From: JALOAT01 sp041677345
Lineage (GTDB): Bacteria > Pseudomonadota > Gammaproteobacteria > Thiohalomonadales > Thiohalomonadaceae
Reading direction: 5' to 3'
NCBI GenBank assembly: GCA_041677345.1
Contig: JBAYQE010000011.1
Span: 1 to 48,719 of the forward strand
DNA: 48,719 bases
Below the pieces are notes generated by a model, which made no database searches, was not told the DNA's origin, and saw nothing but the letters and a program-made list of their open reading frames with translations. Position 1 is the stretch's first letter. Each line of letters starts with the position of its first letter. Below are positions 30,717 to 40,500 of the stretch, in pieces. The translations under genes were made by a program, and so were the position numbers.

Positions 30717-33502
30717 GCCACACCTCCTTTCTCGTTCAGCTTGCTCACCTTGATGGTGAACTCCTGGGACCGGAATCCGCCGACTACCGGTTCCACCTCG
30801 TAGGGGATCAGCTTGCTGGTGGCGGTGCCGATACCGTAGGCGCGGGTAAGCGCCTTGTTCTCCGCGCCAAACGATGAATAGAGGAACAGTGCCTCGCGGT
30901 GTACCTGGCGCGTCACATAGGCGGTGCCGTCCGCCTGCTGGCCGGAACGGGTGTTGGTGAGGCGGATACGATCACCCGAGCGGATACCCAGCGCATGGGC
31001 ACGCTCCGGGTGCATCCAGATGCCGGTATAGATGTCCTTCTTGAAATCGTTGATGGCCGCCAGCACCGGGTTGTTGCTGTTGGTGGATGCGTAGGAGACC
31101 GTGGGCGACTTACCGTAGGTGAAGTAGAACTCATCGGCGGCCAACGGTTTGTCGGCCGGTGTGACGCCGCGGCACTGGGCCGCGATATGGGTCGCGAGTA
31201 CGCTGAAATTGGGCTGACGTGCACCACTTTGACGCAGGCCATGGAACAGCGGGCTGAAGAATTCGATGCGTCCGGATTCCGTGGCCAAGGGCAACACGCG
31301 CGGCATGGCGGTATGCTTGAGCAGTTCCTCGCGCGGTTCCTCCATGAGCACGCCCCTGGCACGCAGGGCCAGGTCGATCTCCTTGGCGGAGGTACCGAGG
31401 CGCTTGGCCGCCTGGTTGAAGGAGACCTCGCGGCAGGCCGCCGAGAAGGCACCCTTCACCCCCGGTTGGTTGCGACGCGCGTAGGCGGCCATGACCTCCG
31501 CGGCCGGCAAACCGGTGAGCTTCTCCACCCATTCCAAGAAACCCTGCTCGTTGCCGCTGATGACTTGCGTCATCTTCAGCAGCATGTCGGGGGTCTCTTC
31601 CGTATCGTACAAGGGGTCGATGGCGGCATAGCGCGTGGTGAGCGCCAGGTCGTGATTGACGCCATTGCCGTACAGCACCGGCTCGTCACGTTCGAGATAG
31701 CTGGTGTTGGGCAGGATCACGTCGGCATAGGCGCACGTATCCGAGGGCAGCACGTCGATGGCCACCACCAGGTCCACGTGCTCATGGCCCAGGATGTCCT
31801 TCCAGCGACTGTCCGGATAGTAGTGGCGGACCGGATTGGCTGCATTGATGAGAAAGGCGCGCGTCTTGTAGGGCTTGCCTTCAAAGTTCAGTTCACCGCG
31901 CACGGATTCGAGCAGACCGGTGTCGGCCATGACCGGCAGCGCCACGTAAGGCTTGCCCTTTGCCTTCTGCTGCGCGCTGTAGGCCCAGGCCCAACCGGGA
32001 CGACCGTGGGAGAAGTTGGCACCATTGCTGAAGGTGCCGATCACCATGCGTGCGAAGTGCATGCCCGCGAGCGAGGACAGCGGCGGACCAGCATCATGCC
32101 CCTTGGCCTGTGCCTTGATCATGCTGGCGGCCTTGTGATGGAACTCACCGCTCATCATCCAGCCGCCTTCCTTGTCGATACCGCCGGTGAGCGCCTGGAT
32201 CATGGCCTGCACGCGACGCAGCATCATCATGTTGCCATAGCGCGCACCATGCCAACCCGGGTCTACGATGGCCGGACGCGTGGTGCCGAATTCACGCGCG
32301 ATACGTGCAATGGTTTCGGCCGGTATGCCGGTGCTCTGCGCGGCCCACTCGGGTGTGTACTGTGCCAGTTCCTGCAGTTGCGCCTGAAATACCGTCATCA
32401 CCTCGCGCCCATCCACGCGCAAGCCGGCGGGCGCGTACAGTGCCGGGTCCACGCTGGTACCCGTTACGTCGGTGCCGTTACTGTTGCTGTAGGTGGGCAG
32501 GGTATGCACGCGTTCGCTGCCTTCGGCCACCACGCATGGGCGACCCTCGGCATCGAGGGCAAGATGCCATTCGCCTTCATCGTCGCGGTGCATCAGGAAT
32601 GGCATGTTGGAGTGGCGCTTGAGAAACAGGGCGTCGTAGTGCCCCTCTTCCATCATGACCTTCATCATGGCCAGCAGGAAATCGAGGTCCGTGCCGGGAC
32701 GGATGGAAATCCATTCGTCTGCCTTGGCCGCGGTCTCCGACAGGCGTGAGTCCAGCGCCACCACCTTCGCGCCGCGCTTGCGTCCGGTGGCGAAACGCAC
32801 CATACGACAGGTGGAGACGGCGCCGATGGAGGCGTTGTTGGCCACGAACAGGATGTAGCGCGCGTTGTCGTAATCCGGCAGCACCTCGTCATGGATGTTG
32901 AAGTTGCCGGTGACCAGGTCGGTGCCGAGATGCCCAGTGGTCACGCAGTGCTGCATGGGCGAGGCCACGATGTTGGGTACCTGATTGGCCATGGCGAAGG
33001 GCACGGCCCAGTTCATGTAGAACACGCAGGAAGTCCAGCCCCCTACCATGGTCCATTCGGACGGATGGATGGCCTTTTCCTGGTTGCGCTGCGCAATGTA
33101 TTCCCAGGCCTCTTCCCAGGTGGCGGCGCGAAATGCCCATTCGCCGCGCTTGCTGCCTTCCACACGGATGAGCGGCGTTTTCAGGCGATCGCTGTCATAG
33201 GTCTGGCGCAGGCCCGACTGGCCACGGGCGCAGATCTTGCCGCGGTTCAGTGTGGAGTTGGGATTGCCGTCGAGCTTGGTGATGCGCTTGACGCCGTTCA
33301 CTGTGCGTGTGGTGACGCGCAGGTTGCATAGTGACGAGCAGAAATTGCAGATGCTGTAGCTGTGCTCGGTAAGATCTTCCGTAGCGGCATCGGCGGTCTT
33401 GCCGATGAGGCTGGCAGGCTTCAGCAGGGAGAGGCTTGCGGCACCGTAGCCCGTCGTCTTCAAGAACCCTCGACGGGACAGGCGCGGAAACGCCCAAGTC
33501 AT
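30713..33502 (-). CDS. Tat-exported molybdopterin oxidoreductase, PsrA/PhsA/SoeA-like
   Basis: This 929-residue catalytic subunit belongs to the DMSO reductase (Mo/W-bisPGD) superfamily. The Tat signal is LSRRGFLK (residues 8-15). One [4Fe-4S] cluster is held by Cys52, Cys55, Cys59 and Cys91 (ICNFCSSLCN and GKICARGQSG). The probable Mo ligand is Cys186 in SPMQHCVTTGHLG. Cofactor-binding regions include YILFVANNASIGAVST and a C-terminal MoCo domain (about 790-920, IWMHPERAHALGIRSGDRIR). Likely substrates by family are polysulfide, thiosulfate, sulfite or a metalloid oxyanion; I cannot choose. It leads a five-gene overlapping operon. Possible operators lie upstream. Confidence 0.88.
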   Translation of the reverse strand: MTWAFPRLSRRGFLKTTGYGAASLSLLKPASLIGKTADAATEDLTEHSYSICNFCSSLCNLRVTTRTVNGVKRITKLDGNPNSTLNRGKICARGQSGLRQTYDSDRLKTPLIRVEGSKRGEWAFRAATWEEAWEYIAQRNQEKAIHPSEWTMVGGWTSCVFYMNWAVPFAMANQVPNIVASPMQHCVTTGHLGTDLVTGNFNIHDEVLPDYDNARYILFVANNASIGAVSTCRMVRFATGRKRGAKVVALDSRLSETAAKADEWISIRPGTDLDFLLAMMKVMMEEGHYDALFLKRHSNMPFLMHRDDEGEWHLALDAEGRPCVVAEGSERVHTLPTYSNSNGTDVTGTSVDPALYAPAGLRVDGREVMTVFQAQLQELAQYTPEWAAQSTGIPAETIARIAREFGTTRPAIVDPGWHGARYGNMMMLRRVQAMIQALTGGIDKEGGWMMSGEFHHKAASMIKAQAKGHDAGPPLSSLAGMHFARMVIGTFSNGANFSHGRPGWAWAYSAQQKAKGKPYVALPVMADTGLLESVRGELNFEGKPYKTRAFLINAANPVRHYYPDSRWKDILGHEHVDLVVAIDVLPSDTCAYADVILPNTSYLERDEPVLYGNGVNHDLALTTRYAAIDPLYDTEETPDMLLKMTQVISGNEQGFLEWVEKLTGLPAAEVMAAYARRNQPGVKGAFSAACREVSFNQAAKRLGTSAKEIDLALRARGVLMEEPREELLKHTAMPRVLPLATESGRIEFFSPLFHGLRQSGARQPNFSVLATHIAAQCRGVTPADKPLAADEFYFTYGKSPTVSYASTNSNNPVLAAINDFKKDIYTGIWMHPERAHALGIRSGDRIRLTNTRSGQQADGTAYVTRQVHREALFLYSSFGAENKALTRAYGIGTATSKLIPYEVEPVVGGFRSQEFTIKVSKLNEKGGVA

Positions 33503-33627
33503 GTTTCACTCCTCTGGTGGTTGAGTCGTTCCCCCCGACGGAACGACGAGATCGGCTTTGTCTTGATCGCCGCGTTTTGTTATGCGCTTCGATGGGCTAA
33601 GGAAATTACCAAGCGCCTATGCGCGAC

Positions 33628-33676
33628 TCATTGAGAATTCGCAATGAAACCCCGGTTGATTGCGAATTGTCATTGT
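33628..33676. promoter_or_regulatory. Tandem operator-like palindromes between the molybdoenzyme operon and exoD-like gene
   Basis: The 20-base TCATTGAGAATTCGCAATGA (33628-33647) is palindromic except for one position. A second copy at 33657-33676 (TGATTGCGAATTGTCATTGT) matches it at 15 of 20 positions, with centres 29 bases apart. The arms AATTCGCAAT (33636-33645) and ATTGCGAATT (33659-33668) are exact inverted repeats. A weaker third copy is centred near 33701 (CTTGCGATATCGCCAT). They lie 126 bases or more upstream of the molybdoenzyme start. The regulator is unknown, and the sequence does not match an FNR box. Confidence 0.6.
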
Positions 33677-33781
33677 GAAAACGCAATACACGACTTGCGA
33701 TATCGCCATCTTACGACTTATCCCTACGGCCAATGCGTACAGAAGCATTTCGTGTTAGGCAGTGGGTATGGCGAAGCGGCC

Positions 33782-34411
33782 ATGGCAGTGCATCGCGCGA
33801 AGGCTATGCTTCATGCAGGCATGGGCACACAAAAGGTTCGCAACCTTGAGCAACTGCTCGATCGCGTGGAGCAGGCCGTAGGCCGCAGCGATAAGGTGAC
33901 GCTCGGCCAGGTCCTGGAGGAAGTGGGACGAACCACGTTCAGTCCGCTGCTACTGCTTGCGGGCTTGATCACCAGCGCGCCGGTCATCGGCGACATCCCC
34001 GGGGTTCCCACACTCATGGCGGTATTCGTGACACTTACCGCGGGCCAGTTGCTGCTCGGACGCAAATACGTGTGGCTTCCACAGTGGCTGCTGCGGCGTG
34101 CAGTCGCACGCGACAGGTTGTGCAAGGGCCTGGGATGGATGCGCAAGCCGGCGCGGTTTGTCGATCACCTGTTGCGACCAAGGCTCAGGATGTTCACCCA
34201 TGGTGCAGGCACCCATGCCGTTGCCATCGCCTGCCTGCTGGTAGCCGCCGCGCTGCCGGCATCGGAGTTCATCCCGTTCAGTGCCAATGGCCTGGGTGCC
34301 GCCCTGCTCGCCTTTGCCCTGGCTCTGCTCGCCGGGGACGGACTGTTGGCGTTGATCGGCTTCGGAATAACGGGAGCCACATTCGGCTTAGCCTTGCTTG
34401 CGGTGCTGTGA
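33782..34411 (+). CDS. ExoD-family membrane protein
   Basis: A 209-residue protein of the ExoD family (exopolysaccharide synthesis, ExoD). It has a hydrophilic N-terminal part (LLDRVEQAVGRSDKVTLGQV) followed by FSPLLLLAGLITSAPVIGDI and several membrane spans. The conserved PGVPTLMAVFVTLTAGQLLL and IPFSANGLGAALLAFALALL are present. In rhizobia ExoD affects exopolysaccharide and alkaline growth, but the mechanism is unknown. The start is uncertain: ATG 33782 is used, but ATGs at 33809 and 33821 follow better purine-rich stretches. It is divergent from the molybdoenzyme operon. Confidence 0.8.
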   Translation: MAVHRAKAMLHAGMGTQKVRNLEQLLDRVEQAVGRSDKVTLGQVLEEVGRTTFSPLLLLAGLITSAPVIGDIPGVPTLMAVFVTLTAGQLLLGRKYVWLPQWLLRRAVARDRLCKGLGWMRKPARFVDHLLRPRLRMFTHGAGTHAVAIACLLVAAALPASEFIPFSANGLGAALLAFALALLAGDGLLALIGFGITGATFGLALLAVL

Positions 34412-35070
34412 CCGAAAGCGGCGCGGGCGATCGCTGTACCGTCGTAAGGGGGGCGCCAGTCCGAACGGGGCGACGGCATACCGATGGCTACTGCATGGGT
34501 GCGTGGAGGCCATACCGGGGTGAGCGCTGGCTCGCTTACGCACATCTCCATGCGCCGGATCAAGCCCCCGGGCCGGCTTTTCTTGATCGGGAAGGCCTCA
34601 GCACGGCACCGCTTAACCTGCTGTTATTCGAGACGTTCTTAGAATCGTTCAAAACTTCATCAATCTAACGCAAAGCACACGCCCGTGCGGCCTGACGCGG
34701 CTTGCTCCCAGACCTTCCACAGAGTTATCCACAGGATTTGTAGAAAACGGGGGGACGACCCGCCTCACCCGTGCACGCGCGTACCCTGCCCTCCCGCTTG
34801 GCGCTTGCGTACCTCGTAGGGGTCACTGATCGGTTGGGTCGACAAAGCGGGCGCCAGGCCGGTCACCGCACGATTCGAGCCCCGGGCCAGCGATGTGACA
34901 AGCACGGCGGCAAGGCCGTGGGCGGCACCATGGGTGTGCGGACGGAGGCCCGCGGCCGCGCTCCTGAACCCACGCGTCGTGAGTGGTGTCACAGGGATTG
35001 GGCATGGGCTTGCCCCTCCCCGCAATTGCAAACATAATCGGGCCAGCGTCTAAGAAACCACGGATGCCTC
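34412..35070. other. Gene-free region before the copper locus (659 bases)
   Basis: No coding frame is convincing; frames on both strands are Arg/Pro-rich shadows. A perfect DnaA-box consensus TTATCCACA occurs once (34725-34733) in a short AT-rich stretch, which may be chance. The promoter of the copper locus lies at the right end. Confidence 0.5.
35010..35038 (+). promoter_or_regulatory. Candidate sigma-70 promoter of the copper-efflux locus
   Basis: TTGCCC (35010-35015) and CATAAT (35033-35038) are separated by 17 bases and lie 32 bases before the first gene start. No CueR-type or CopR-type operator is obvious in or beside it. Confidence 0.5.
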
Positions 35071-35520
35071 GTGCTGCAACGCCTGCGCAAGAAGATGCAT
35101 CGCTTCACCAAGGCCTGGGTGGCCCTGTTCACCTTGGCATGGGTGACGGTCGTGTATCCCCCGTGTGCCTCGGCACAGGCGCCGGTAGCCGCACAGCCGT
35201 CGATCACCGCCCACGGCCATCCCGCTGAGCACGTCGGCATGGATCACCACATGAGCCATCCGGCCCAGACCGCCGCGGCGCAGGCCGAGGGCGGCTGCAT
35301 GGATGAGGACTGCCCGGTGCTGTCTGCGCTGGACAGGCAGGCCGCGCCCAAGCCGCCCGCGGCATCCGACGGTGATCTGCACCCCGCGTTCATCGTGGCC
35401 GCCCCCCTGCTGCGCCTGCCGGTCCTCGCCGACGACAACACGATCCCCTCGCGGCAGGCGCATGGTGCGCCACTCCCCGCCTTCCCCCCCAACCTCGGCT
35501 TCCGCATCCTGCTGATTTGA
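35071..35520 (+). CDS. Small exported His/Met-rich protein (CopL/DUF2946-like)
   Basis: A protein of up to 149 residues with a signal peptide (FTKAWVALFTLAWVTVVYPP then CASAQA). A His/Met-rich stretch (HGHPAEHVGMDHHMSHPAQT) follows, with Cys in GGCMDEDCPV and a Pro-rich C-terminus ending LGFRILLI. This layout resembles the small DUF2946/CopL-type proteins that precede heavy-metal RND operons and probably bind copper in the periplasm. The start is GTG 35071 or ATG 35095; neither has a clear ribosome binding site. It is the first gene after the promoter and probably cotranscribed with cusBA. Confidence 0.68.
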   Translation: MLQRLRKKMHRFTKAWVALFTLAWVTVVYPPCASAQAPVAAQPSITAHGHPAEHVGMDHHMSHPAQTAAAQAEGGCMDEDCPVLSALDRQAAPKPPAASDGDLHPAFIVAAPLLRLPVLADDNTIPSRQAHGAPLPAFPPNLGFRILLI

Positions 35521-35571
35521 TACACGCCTGACGTCGCTGCCTTTTCCCGCAGACCGTACAGGAGTGTATTC

Positions 35572-35817
35572 ATGCTTATCCACGCTACCCGCCGCCTGGT
35601 TGCAGGCCGGCGCCTTGTGCCCGGGGCGTGCCCCGGTGTCTTCGCTGCCGATGCGCGCACGGTAACGACATCGCCGCGCCCCCGAGACGTGCCCGGCGGC
35701 GACATGGCATGCCGCCCGTTCAGGCGCGCAGCCACGGTGTCCACCGTGGGGCACACCCATTTGACCGGCATCGCCGCTTCCGGGCACGCCCACGCCAGCG
35801 GAGGACGGTCACAATGA
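35572..35817 (+). CDS. Small ORF (81 residues) coupled to cusB
   Basis: An ORF of 81 codons starts after a good AGGAG site (MLIHATRRLVAGRRLVPGAC) and ends in an ATGA overlap with cusB. The C-terminal half has histidines (VGHTHLTGIAASGHAHASGG). The N-terminal half is Arg-rich and not clearly a signal peptide. No family is recognised. In many loci of this kind the outer-membrane factor gene cusC occupies this place. It may be a genuine small protein or a translational primer for cusB. Confidence 0.45.
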   Translation: MLIHATRRLVAGRRLVPGACPGVFAADARTVTTSPRPRDVPGGDMACRPFRRAATVSTVGHTHLTGIAASGHAHASGGRSQ

Positions 35818-37550
35818 AACATGCCGTCATCGCGGTGCTTGCCGTCGCACTGTTCGTCGCTGGCCTTCTGGCGGGCCGGGTTCTCACGCCCGATCACACC
35901 CCCGCCGCCGCCAGCACCGAACGCAAGGTGCTGTTCTACCGCAATCCCATGAACCCGGCCATCACCTCACCCACGCCCGCCAAAGACGAGATGGGTATGG
36001 ACTACATCCCGGTGTACGAGGGCGAGGAGGAGCCCGCCGGCGACGGCCTGCCGCGTGTGAGCGTGGCCCCGGAGATCGCCAATGCCCTGGGGGTGCGCAC
36101 CGCGCCGGTGGCGCATGGCCAGGTGGCGCGCCCCGTGGATACGGTGGGTTACGTGGCCTTCGATGAAGATCGCCTGAGCCATGTGCACGTACGCGTGGAA
36201 GGCTGGATCGAAGACCTCCGTGTGCGGGCCGTGGGGGAGCGCGTCGCCGCCGGTGCACTGCTGTTTCGCATCTATTCGCCCGAACTGGTGGTCGCCCAGG
36301 AGGAGCTGTTGCAGGCTCGGGCCAGCGGGCGCCGTGCGTTGGTGGAGAGCTCGCGCAAGAAGCTCGCCGCACTGGGCGTGGCCGATAGTGTCATCCGCGA
36401 GGTGGAGCGTTCCGGCCGCGCGGTACAAAAGGTGCCCATGTACGCACACCATGGTGGCGTGGTGACGCAACTCAACGTCCGTCACGGCATGTTCGTGGGA
36501 CCCACCACCGATGCCATCGTACTCGCCGATCTGGTCAGCGTTTGGGTGTTGGTGGACGTATTCGAACACCAGGCCGCCTGGGTGGCCACGGGTCAGCACG
36601 CGGAGATCACCGTACCGGCGCTGCCGGGCCGTACGTGGCGGGGCAAGGTGGAGTACATCTATCCGACCCTCGATGCGATGACGCGCACCCTGCGCCTGCG
36701 CCTGCGCTTCGACAATGCCGACGGCGCGCTCAGACCGAACATGTATGCGCGTGCCACCGTGCATGCCGAACCGCGCGAGGCGCTGCACATCCCGCGCGAG
36801 GCGCTCATTCGTACCGGCAGCGGCGAGCGTGTGGTGCTCGCATTGGGTGAAGGCCGATTCCAGCCCGTGGAGGTGCGCAGCGGTTTCGAGGCCGGTGAGC
36901 GCGTGGCCATCCTGGAAGGCCTCGCTGAAGGCGATCGCGTGGTCACCTCGGCACAGTTCCTCCTCGATTCCGAAAGCAGCCTCAAGGCCACCCTGCAGCG
37001 CATGCGTGCTGCTGATACCACACCGCTCAAGGTCATCGAGGCACACGGCGTGATCGCGGCGGTGATGCCCGGCGAGCACAGGCTGAGCATGAACCACGAG
37101 CCCATCGCGGAACTGGGCTGGCCGGCCATGACCATGGACTTCGACGTGGCCGACGGCGTCGATCTCTCCACCTTCACGCCCGGGATGCGCGTGCGTTTCG
37201 AACTGCATCAGCTCGACCAATATCGCTACCGCATCGCCGGCATGGCAGCGGCACCGGCGCAGGCCGCCGTTGCAGTGCCTGACACGCGACCAGCGCAGGC
37301 GACGCAGCGGTTTGCGGGACGTGGGCTAGTGAACGGCATCGACGCCGCCGCAGGCCGCATCAACATCACCCACGAACCGATGCCGGCACTGGGCTGGCCG
37401 CCGATGACCATGGACTTCACCCTGGCCGAGGGCGTGCGCCTCGACGGTATCGTGCCCGGCGCCACGGTGGAATTCGAGCTGCACCAACTGGATGCGGTCA
37501 CCTATGAACTGGTCGCCATCCGCACCAGCGGCGGGGGGACACGGCCGTGA
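35814..37550 (+). CDS. cusB: Copper/silver RND efflux periplasmic adaptor CusB with two fused CusF domains
   Basis: A 578-residue adaptor. An N-terminal membrane anchor (residues 4-24) precedes a metal-binding segment (FYRNPMNPAITSPTPAKDEM then GMDYIPVY, about 41-68) with paired methionines. The hairpin, lipoyl and barrel domains follow to about residue 395 (YAHHGGVVTQLNVRHGMFVG). Two CusF-type copper domains are appended, about 409-480 (NHEPIAELGWPAMTMDF) and 502-575 (THEPMPALGWPPMTMDF), each with the His, Trp and two Met copper site. The start at 35814 follows GGAGGA. Upstream codons in the same frame are Arg-rich and non-coding. It overlaps cusA by four bases. Confidence 0.93.
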   Translation: MKHAVIAVLAVALFVAGLLAGRVLTPDHTPAAASTERKVLFYRNPMNPAITSPTPAKDEMGMDYIPVYEGEEEPAGDGLPRVSVAPEIANALGVRTAPVAHGQVARPVDTVGYVAFDEDRLSHVHVRVEGWIEDLRVRAVGERVAAGALLFRIYSPELVVAQEELLQARASGRRALVESSRKKLAALGVADSVIREVERSGRAVQKVPMYAHHGGVVTQLNVRHGMFVGPTTDAIVLADLVSVWVLVDVFEHQAAWVATGQHAEITVPALPGRTWRGKVEYIYPTLDAMTRTLRLRLRFDNADGALRPNMYARATVHAEPREALHIPREALIRTGSGERVVLALGEGRFQPVEVRSGFEAGERVAILEGLAEGDRVVTSAQFLLDSESSLKATLQRMRAADTTPLKVIEAHGVIAAVMPGEHRLSMNHEPIAELGWPAMTMDFDVADGVDLSTFTPGMRVRFELHQLDQYRYRIAGMAAAPAQAAVAVPDTRPAQATQRFAGRGLVNGIDAAAGRINITHEPMPALGWPPMTMDFTLAEGVRLDGIVPGATVEFELHQLDAVTYELVAIRTSGGGTRP

Positions 37551-40500
37551 TCGCGCGCCTCATCGAGTGGTCCATTCGCAACCGCGTGCTGGTGCTCATG
37601 CTGGCCGTGCTGCTCGCCGGCTGGGGCATCCACGCGCTACGCACCACGCCACTGGATGCCTTGCCCGACCTTTCCGACGTGCAGGTGATCATCAAGACCA
37701 CCTATCCCGGCCAGGCGCCGCAGGTGGTGGAACAACAGGTCACCTATCCGCTCGCCACCGCCATGCTCGCGGTACCCGGCGCGCAGACGGTGCGCGGTTA
37801 TTCCATGTTCGGCGATTCCTACGTTTACGTGCTCTTTGCCGACGGCACCGACCTGTACTGGGCGCGCTCGCGGGTGCTCGAATACCTGTCGCAGATCACG
37901 CCACGCCTGCCGGAAGCGGCACGCCCGGCCCTCGGCCCCGATGCCACGGGCGTGGGCTGGGTGTACGAGTACGCCCTGGTGGATCGCAGCGGTCGGCATG
38001 ATCTCGCGCAGCTGCGCAGCCTGCAGGACTGGTTCCTGAAATACGAGTTGCAGACCGTGCCCGGCGTGGCGGAGGTGGCCACGGTGGGCGGCATGGTGCG
38101 CCAGTACCAGGTGGTGGTCGACCCGGACCGCCTGCGTGCCTACGGGTTGCCGCTGGCGCAGGTGCGCAACGCCATCGTGCGCGCCAATCAGGAGGCCGGC
38201 GGCTCCATCATCGAAATGGCGGAGGCCGAATACATGGTGCGCGCACGCGGCTACCTGCAATCCGTGGAGGCCTTGCAGCGCGTACCGCTCATGGTCTCCA
38301 CGGACGGCACGCCGGTGCTGCTCGGTGACATCGCTGACGTACGCCTCGGGCCGCAACTGCGCCGTGGCATCGCCGAGTTGGACGGCGAGGGCGAGGTGGT
38401 GGGCGGCATCGTGGTGATGCGCTGGGGCGAGAACGCGCTCAGCACCATCGCCGCAGTGAAGGCACGCCTGGCGGAGCTGAAGCGTGGCCTGCCCGAGGGC
38501 GTCGAGGTGGTGGAGACCTACGACCGCTCGGCACTTATCGAGCGCGCCGTGGCCAATCTGGAAGGCAAGTTGATCGAGGAGTTTGTGGTGGTGGCGCTGG
38601 TGTGCGCCATCTTTCTGTTCCATGCACGCTCTGCGCTGGTGGTGGTGATCTCGCTTCCACTGGGCATCCTCGTCGCCTTCATCGTCATGCAGGCGCAGGG
38701 CATCAATGCCAACATCATGTCCCTGGGCGGCATCGCCATTGCCATCGGCGCCATGGTGGATGCGGCCATCGTGATGATCGAGAACGTGCACAAGCACCGC
38801 GAGCGGCATCCCCAGCTCCCGCATTGGGAGTTGGTGCGCAACGCCTCGGCTGAGGTCGGTCCGCCCTTGTTCTTTTCGCTGCTCATCATCACCTTCAGCT
38901 TCCTGCCGGTGTTCGCGCTGGAAGCGCAGGAAGGGCGGATGTTCGCACCGCTCGCCTACACCAAGACCTACGCCATGGCGGCCGCCGCGGGCCTCTCGGT
39001 GACACTGGTACCGGTGCTCATGGGCTGGTTCGTGCGTGGGCGCTTGGTTCCCGAAGAAAGAAACCCCGTGAACCGCGCACTCATCGCGGCCTACCGCCCC
39101 GTGGTCGATGCCGTGCTGCGGCGTCCACGTGCGTTGCTCATCACCGCCGTCGTCGTCACCCTCAGCGGTCTGTGGCCGTTGCAGCGGCTCGGCTCGGAAT
39201 TCATGCCTGAGCTGGATGAGGGCGATCTGCTCTACATGCCCACCACCTTCCCGGCACTCTCACCCGGCAAGGCAGCCGAGGTGTTGCAGCAAACCGATCG
39301 CCTGATCCGCACCGTACCCGAGGTGGCACGTGTGTTCGGCAAGATCGGCCGCGCCGAGACCGCGACCGATCCGGCGCCGCTCACGATGCTGGAGACCACC
39401 ATCCAGCTCAAGCCGAGGAGCGAGTGGCGCGCCGGCATGTCCACGGAGAAGCTCAAGGCGGAACTCGATGCGGTGGTGCGCCTGCCGGGCGTGACCAACA
39501 CCTGGGTGATGCCCATCAAGAACCGCATCGACATGCTCGCCACTGGGGTGAAGACGCCCGTAGGCGTGAAAGTGGCGGGCCCGGACCTGACGGTGATCCA
39601 GTCCATCGGCGAACGACTGGAGCAGGTGCTGCGTGAGGTGCCGGGCACGGTGTCGGTGTACTCCGAGCGCGTCACCGGCGGCCGCTACGTGGATATCGAG
39701 GTGGACCGCCTGGCCGCCGCACGGCTCGGCCTCAACGTGGCCGACGTGCAGGACGTCATACGCACAGCGGTAGGGGGCATGGACGTCACCGAGACCGTGG
39801 AAGGCCTGGAGCGCTATCCGGTGAACCTACGCTACCCGCAGGCGGTGCGCGATTCCGCCGAGCGCCTGCGTCTGCTGCCGATCATCACGCCGACAGGCAA
39901 GCATGTGCCGCTGGAACAGGTGGCACGCCTTGCCATCACGGACGGTCCACCCATGCTCAAGAGCGAGAACGCGCGCCTCAACGGCTGGACCTATGTGGAC
40001 ATCCGCGATCGCGATCTCGGCTCCTATGTGAGTGAAGCGAAGCAGCGGGTGGCGGAACAGGTGGAACTGCCCGCGGGCTATTCGCTCACCTGGTCCGGCC
40101 AGTATGAATTCATGGAGCGCGCCAGCGCACGCCTGCAGGTGGTAGTGCCGGTCACGCTGGCCGTCATCCTCATCCTGCTCTACTTCGCCTTCGGCCGTTT
40201 CGGCGAGGCCCTGCTCATCATGGCCACCCTGCCCATGGCACTCATCGGCGGGTTTTGGCTCATGTGGCTGCTGGGCTACAACCTGTCGGTCGCTGCGGGT
40301 GTCGGCTTCATTGCGCTGGCGGGTGTGGCCGCCGAGACCGGCGTGGTGATGCTCATCTACCTGGACCACGCCCTCGCCCGCCGGCGTGAACAGGCGGCCG
40401 CGTCCGGGCGTGCCGTCACACGCAGCGAGCTGCGCGAGGCGGTGGTCGAAGGCGCACTGTTGCGCGTGCGTCCGAAGATGATGACCGTAGCCGCCGTCAT

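Noticed and set aside
30899..32749. A 616-codon open frame antisense to the molybdoenzyme gene
   Set aside because: It is a shadow of the high-GC coding frame on the other strand. The minus-strand frame has an intact cofactor-binding protein, and the antisense product has no recognisable family.
33656..33676. TTGAT as half of an FNR box upstream of the anaerobic-type molybdoenzyme operon
   Set aside because: The other half-site (ATCAA after four bases) is absent. The sequence fits the tandem GAATT-centred palindrome better.
34725..34733. Perfect DnaA box TTATCCACA in the gene-free region, possible replication origin
   Set aside because: Only one copy is seen, with no cluster of boxes, no dnaA/dnaN/gidA neighbours and no AT-rich unwinding element. 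One 9-mer match on either strand in 48 kb is expected by chance at this order of magnitude.
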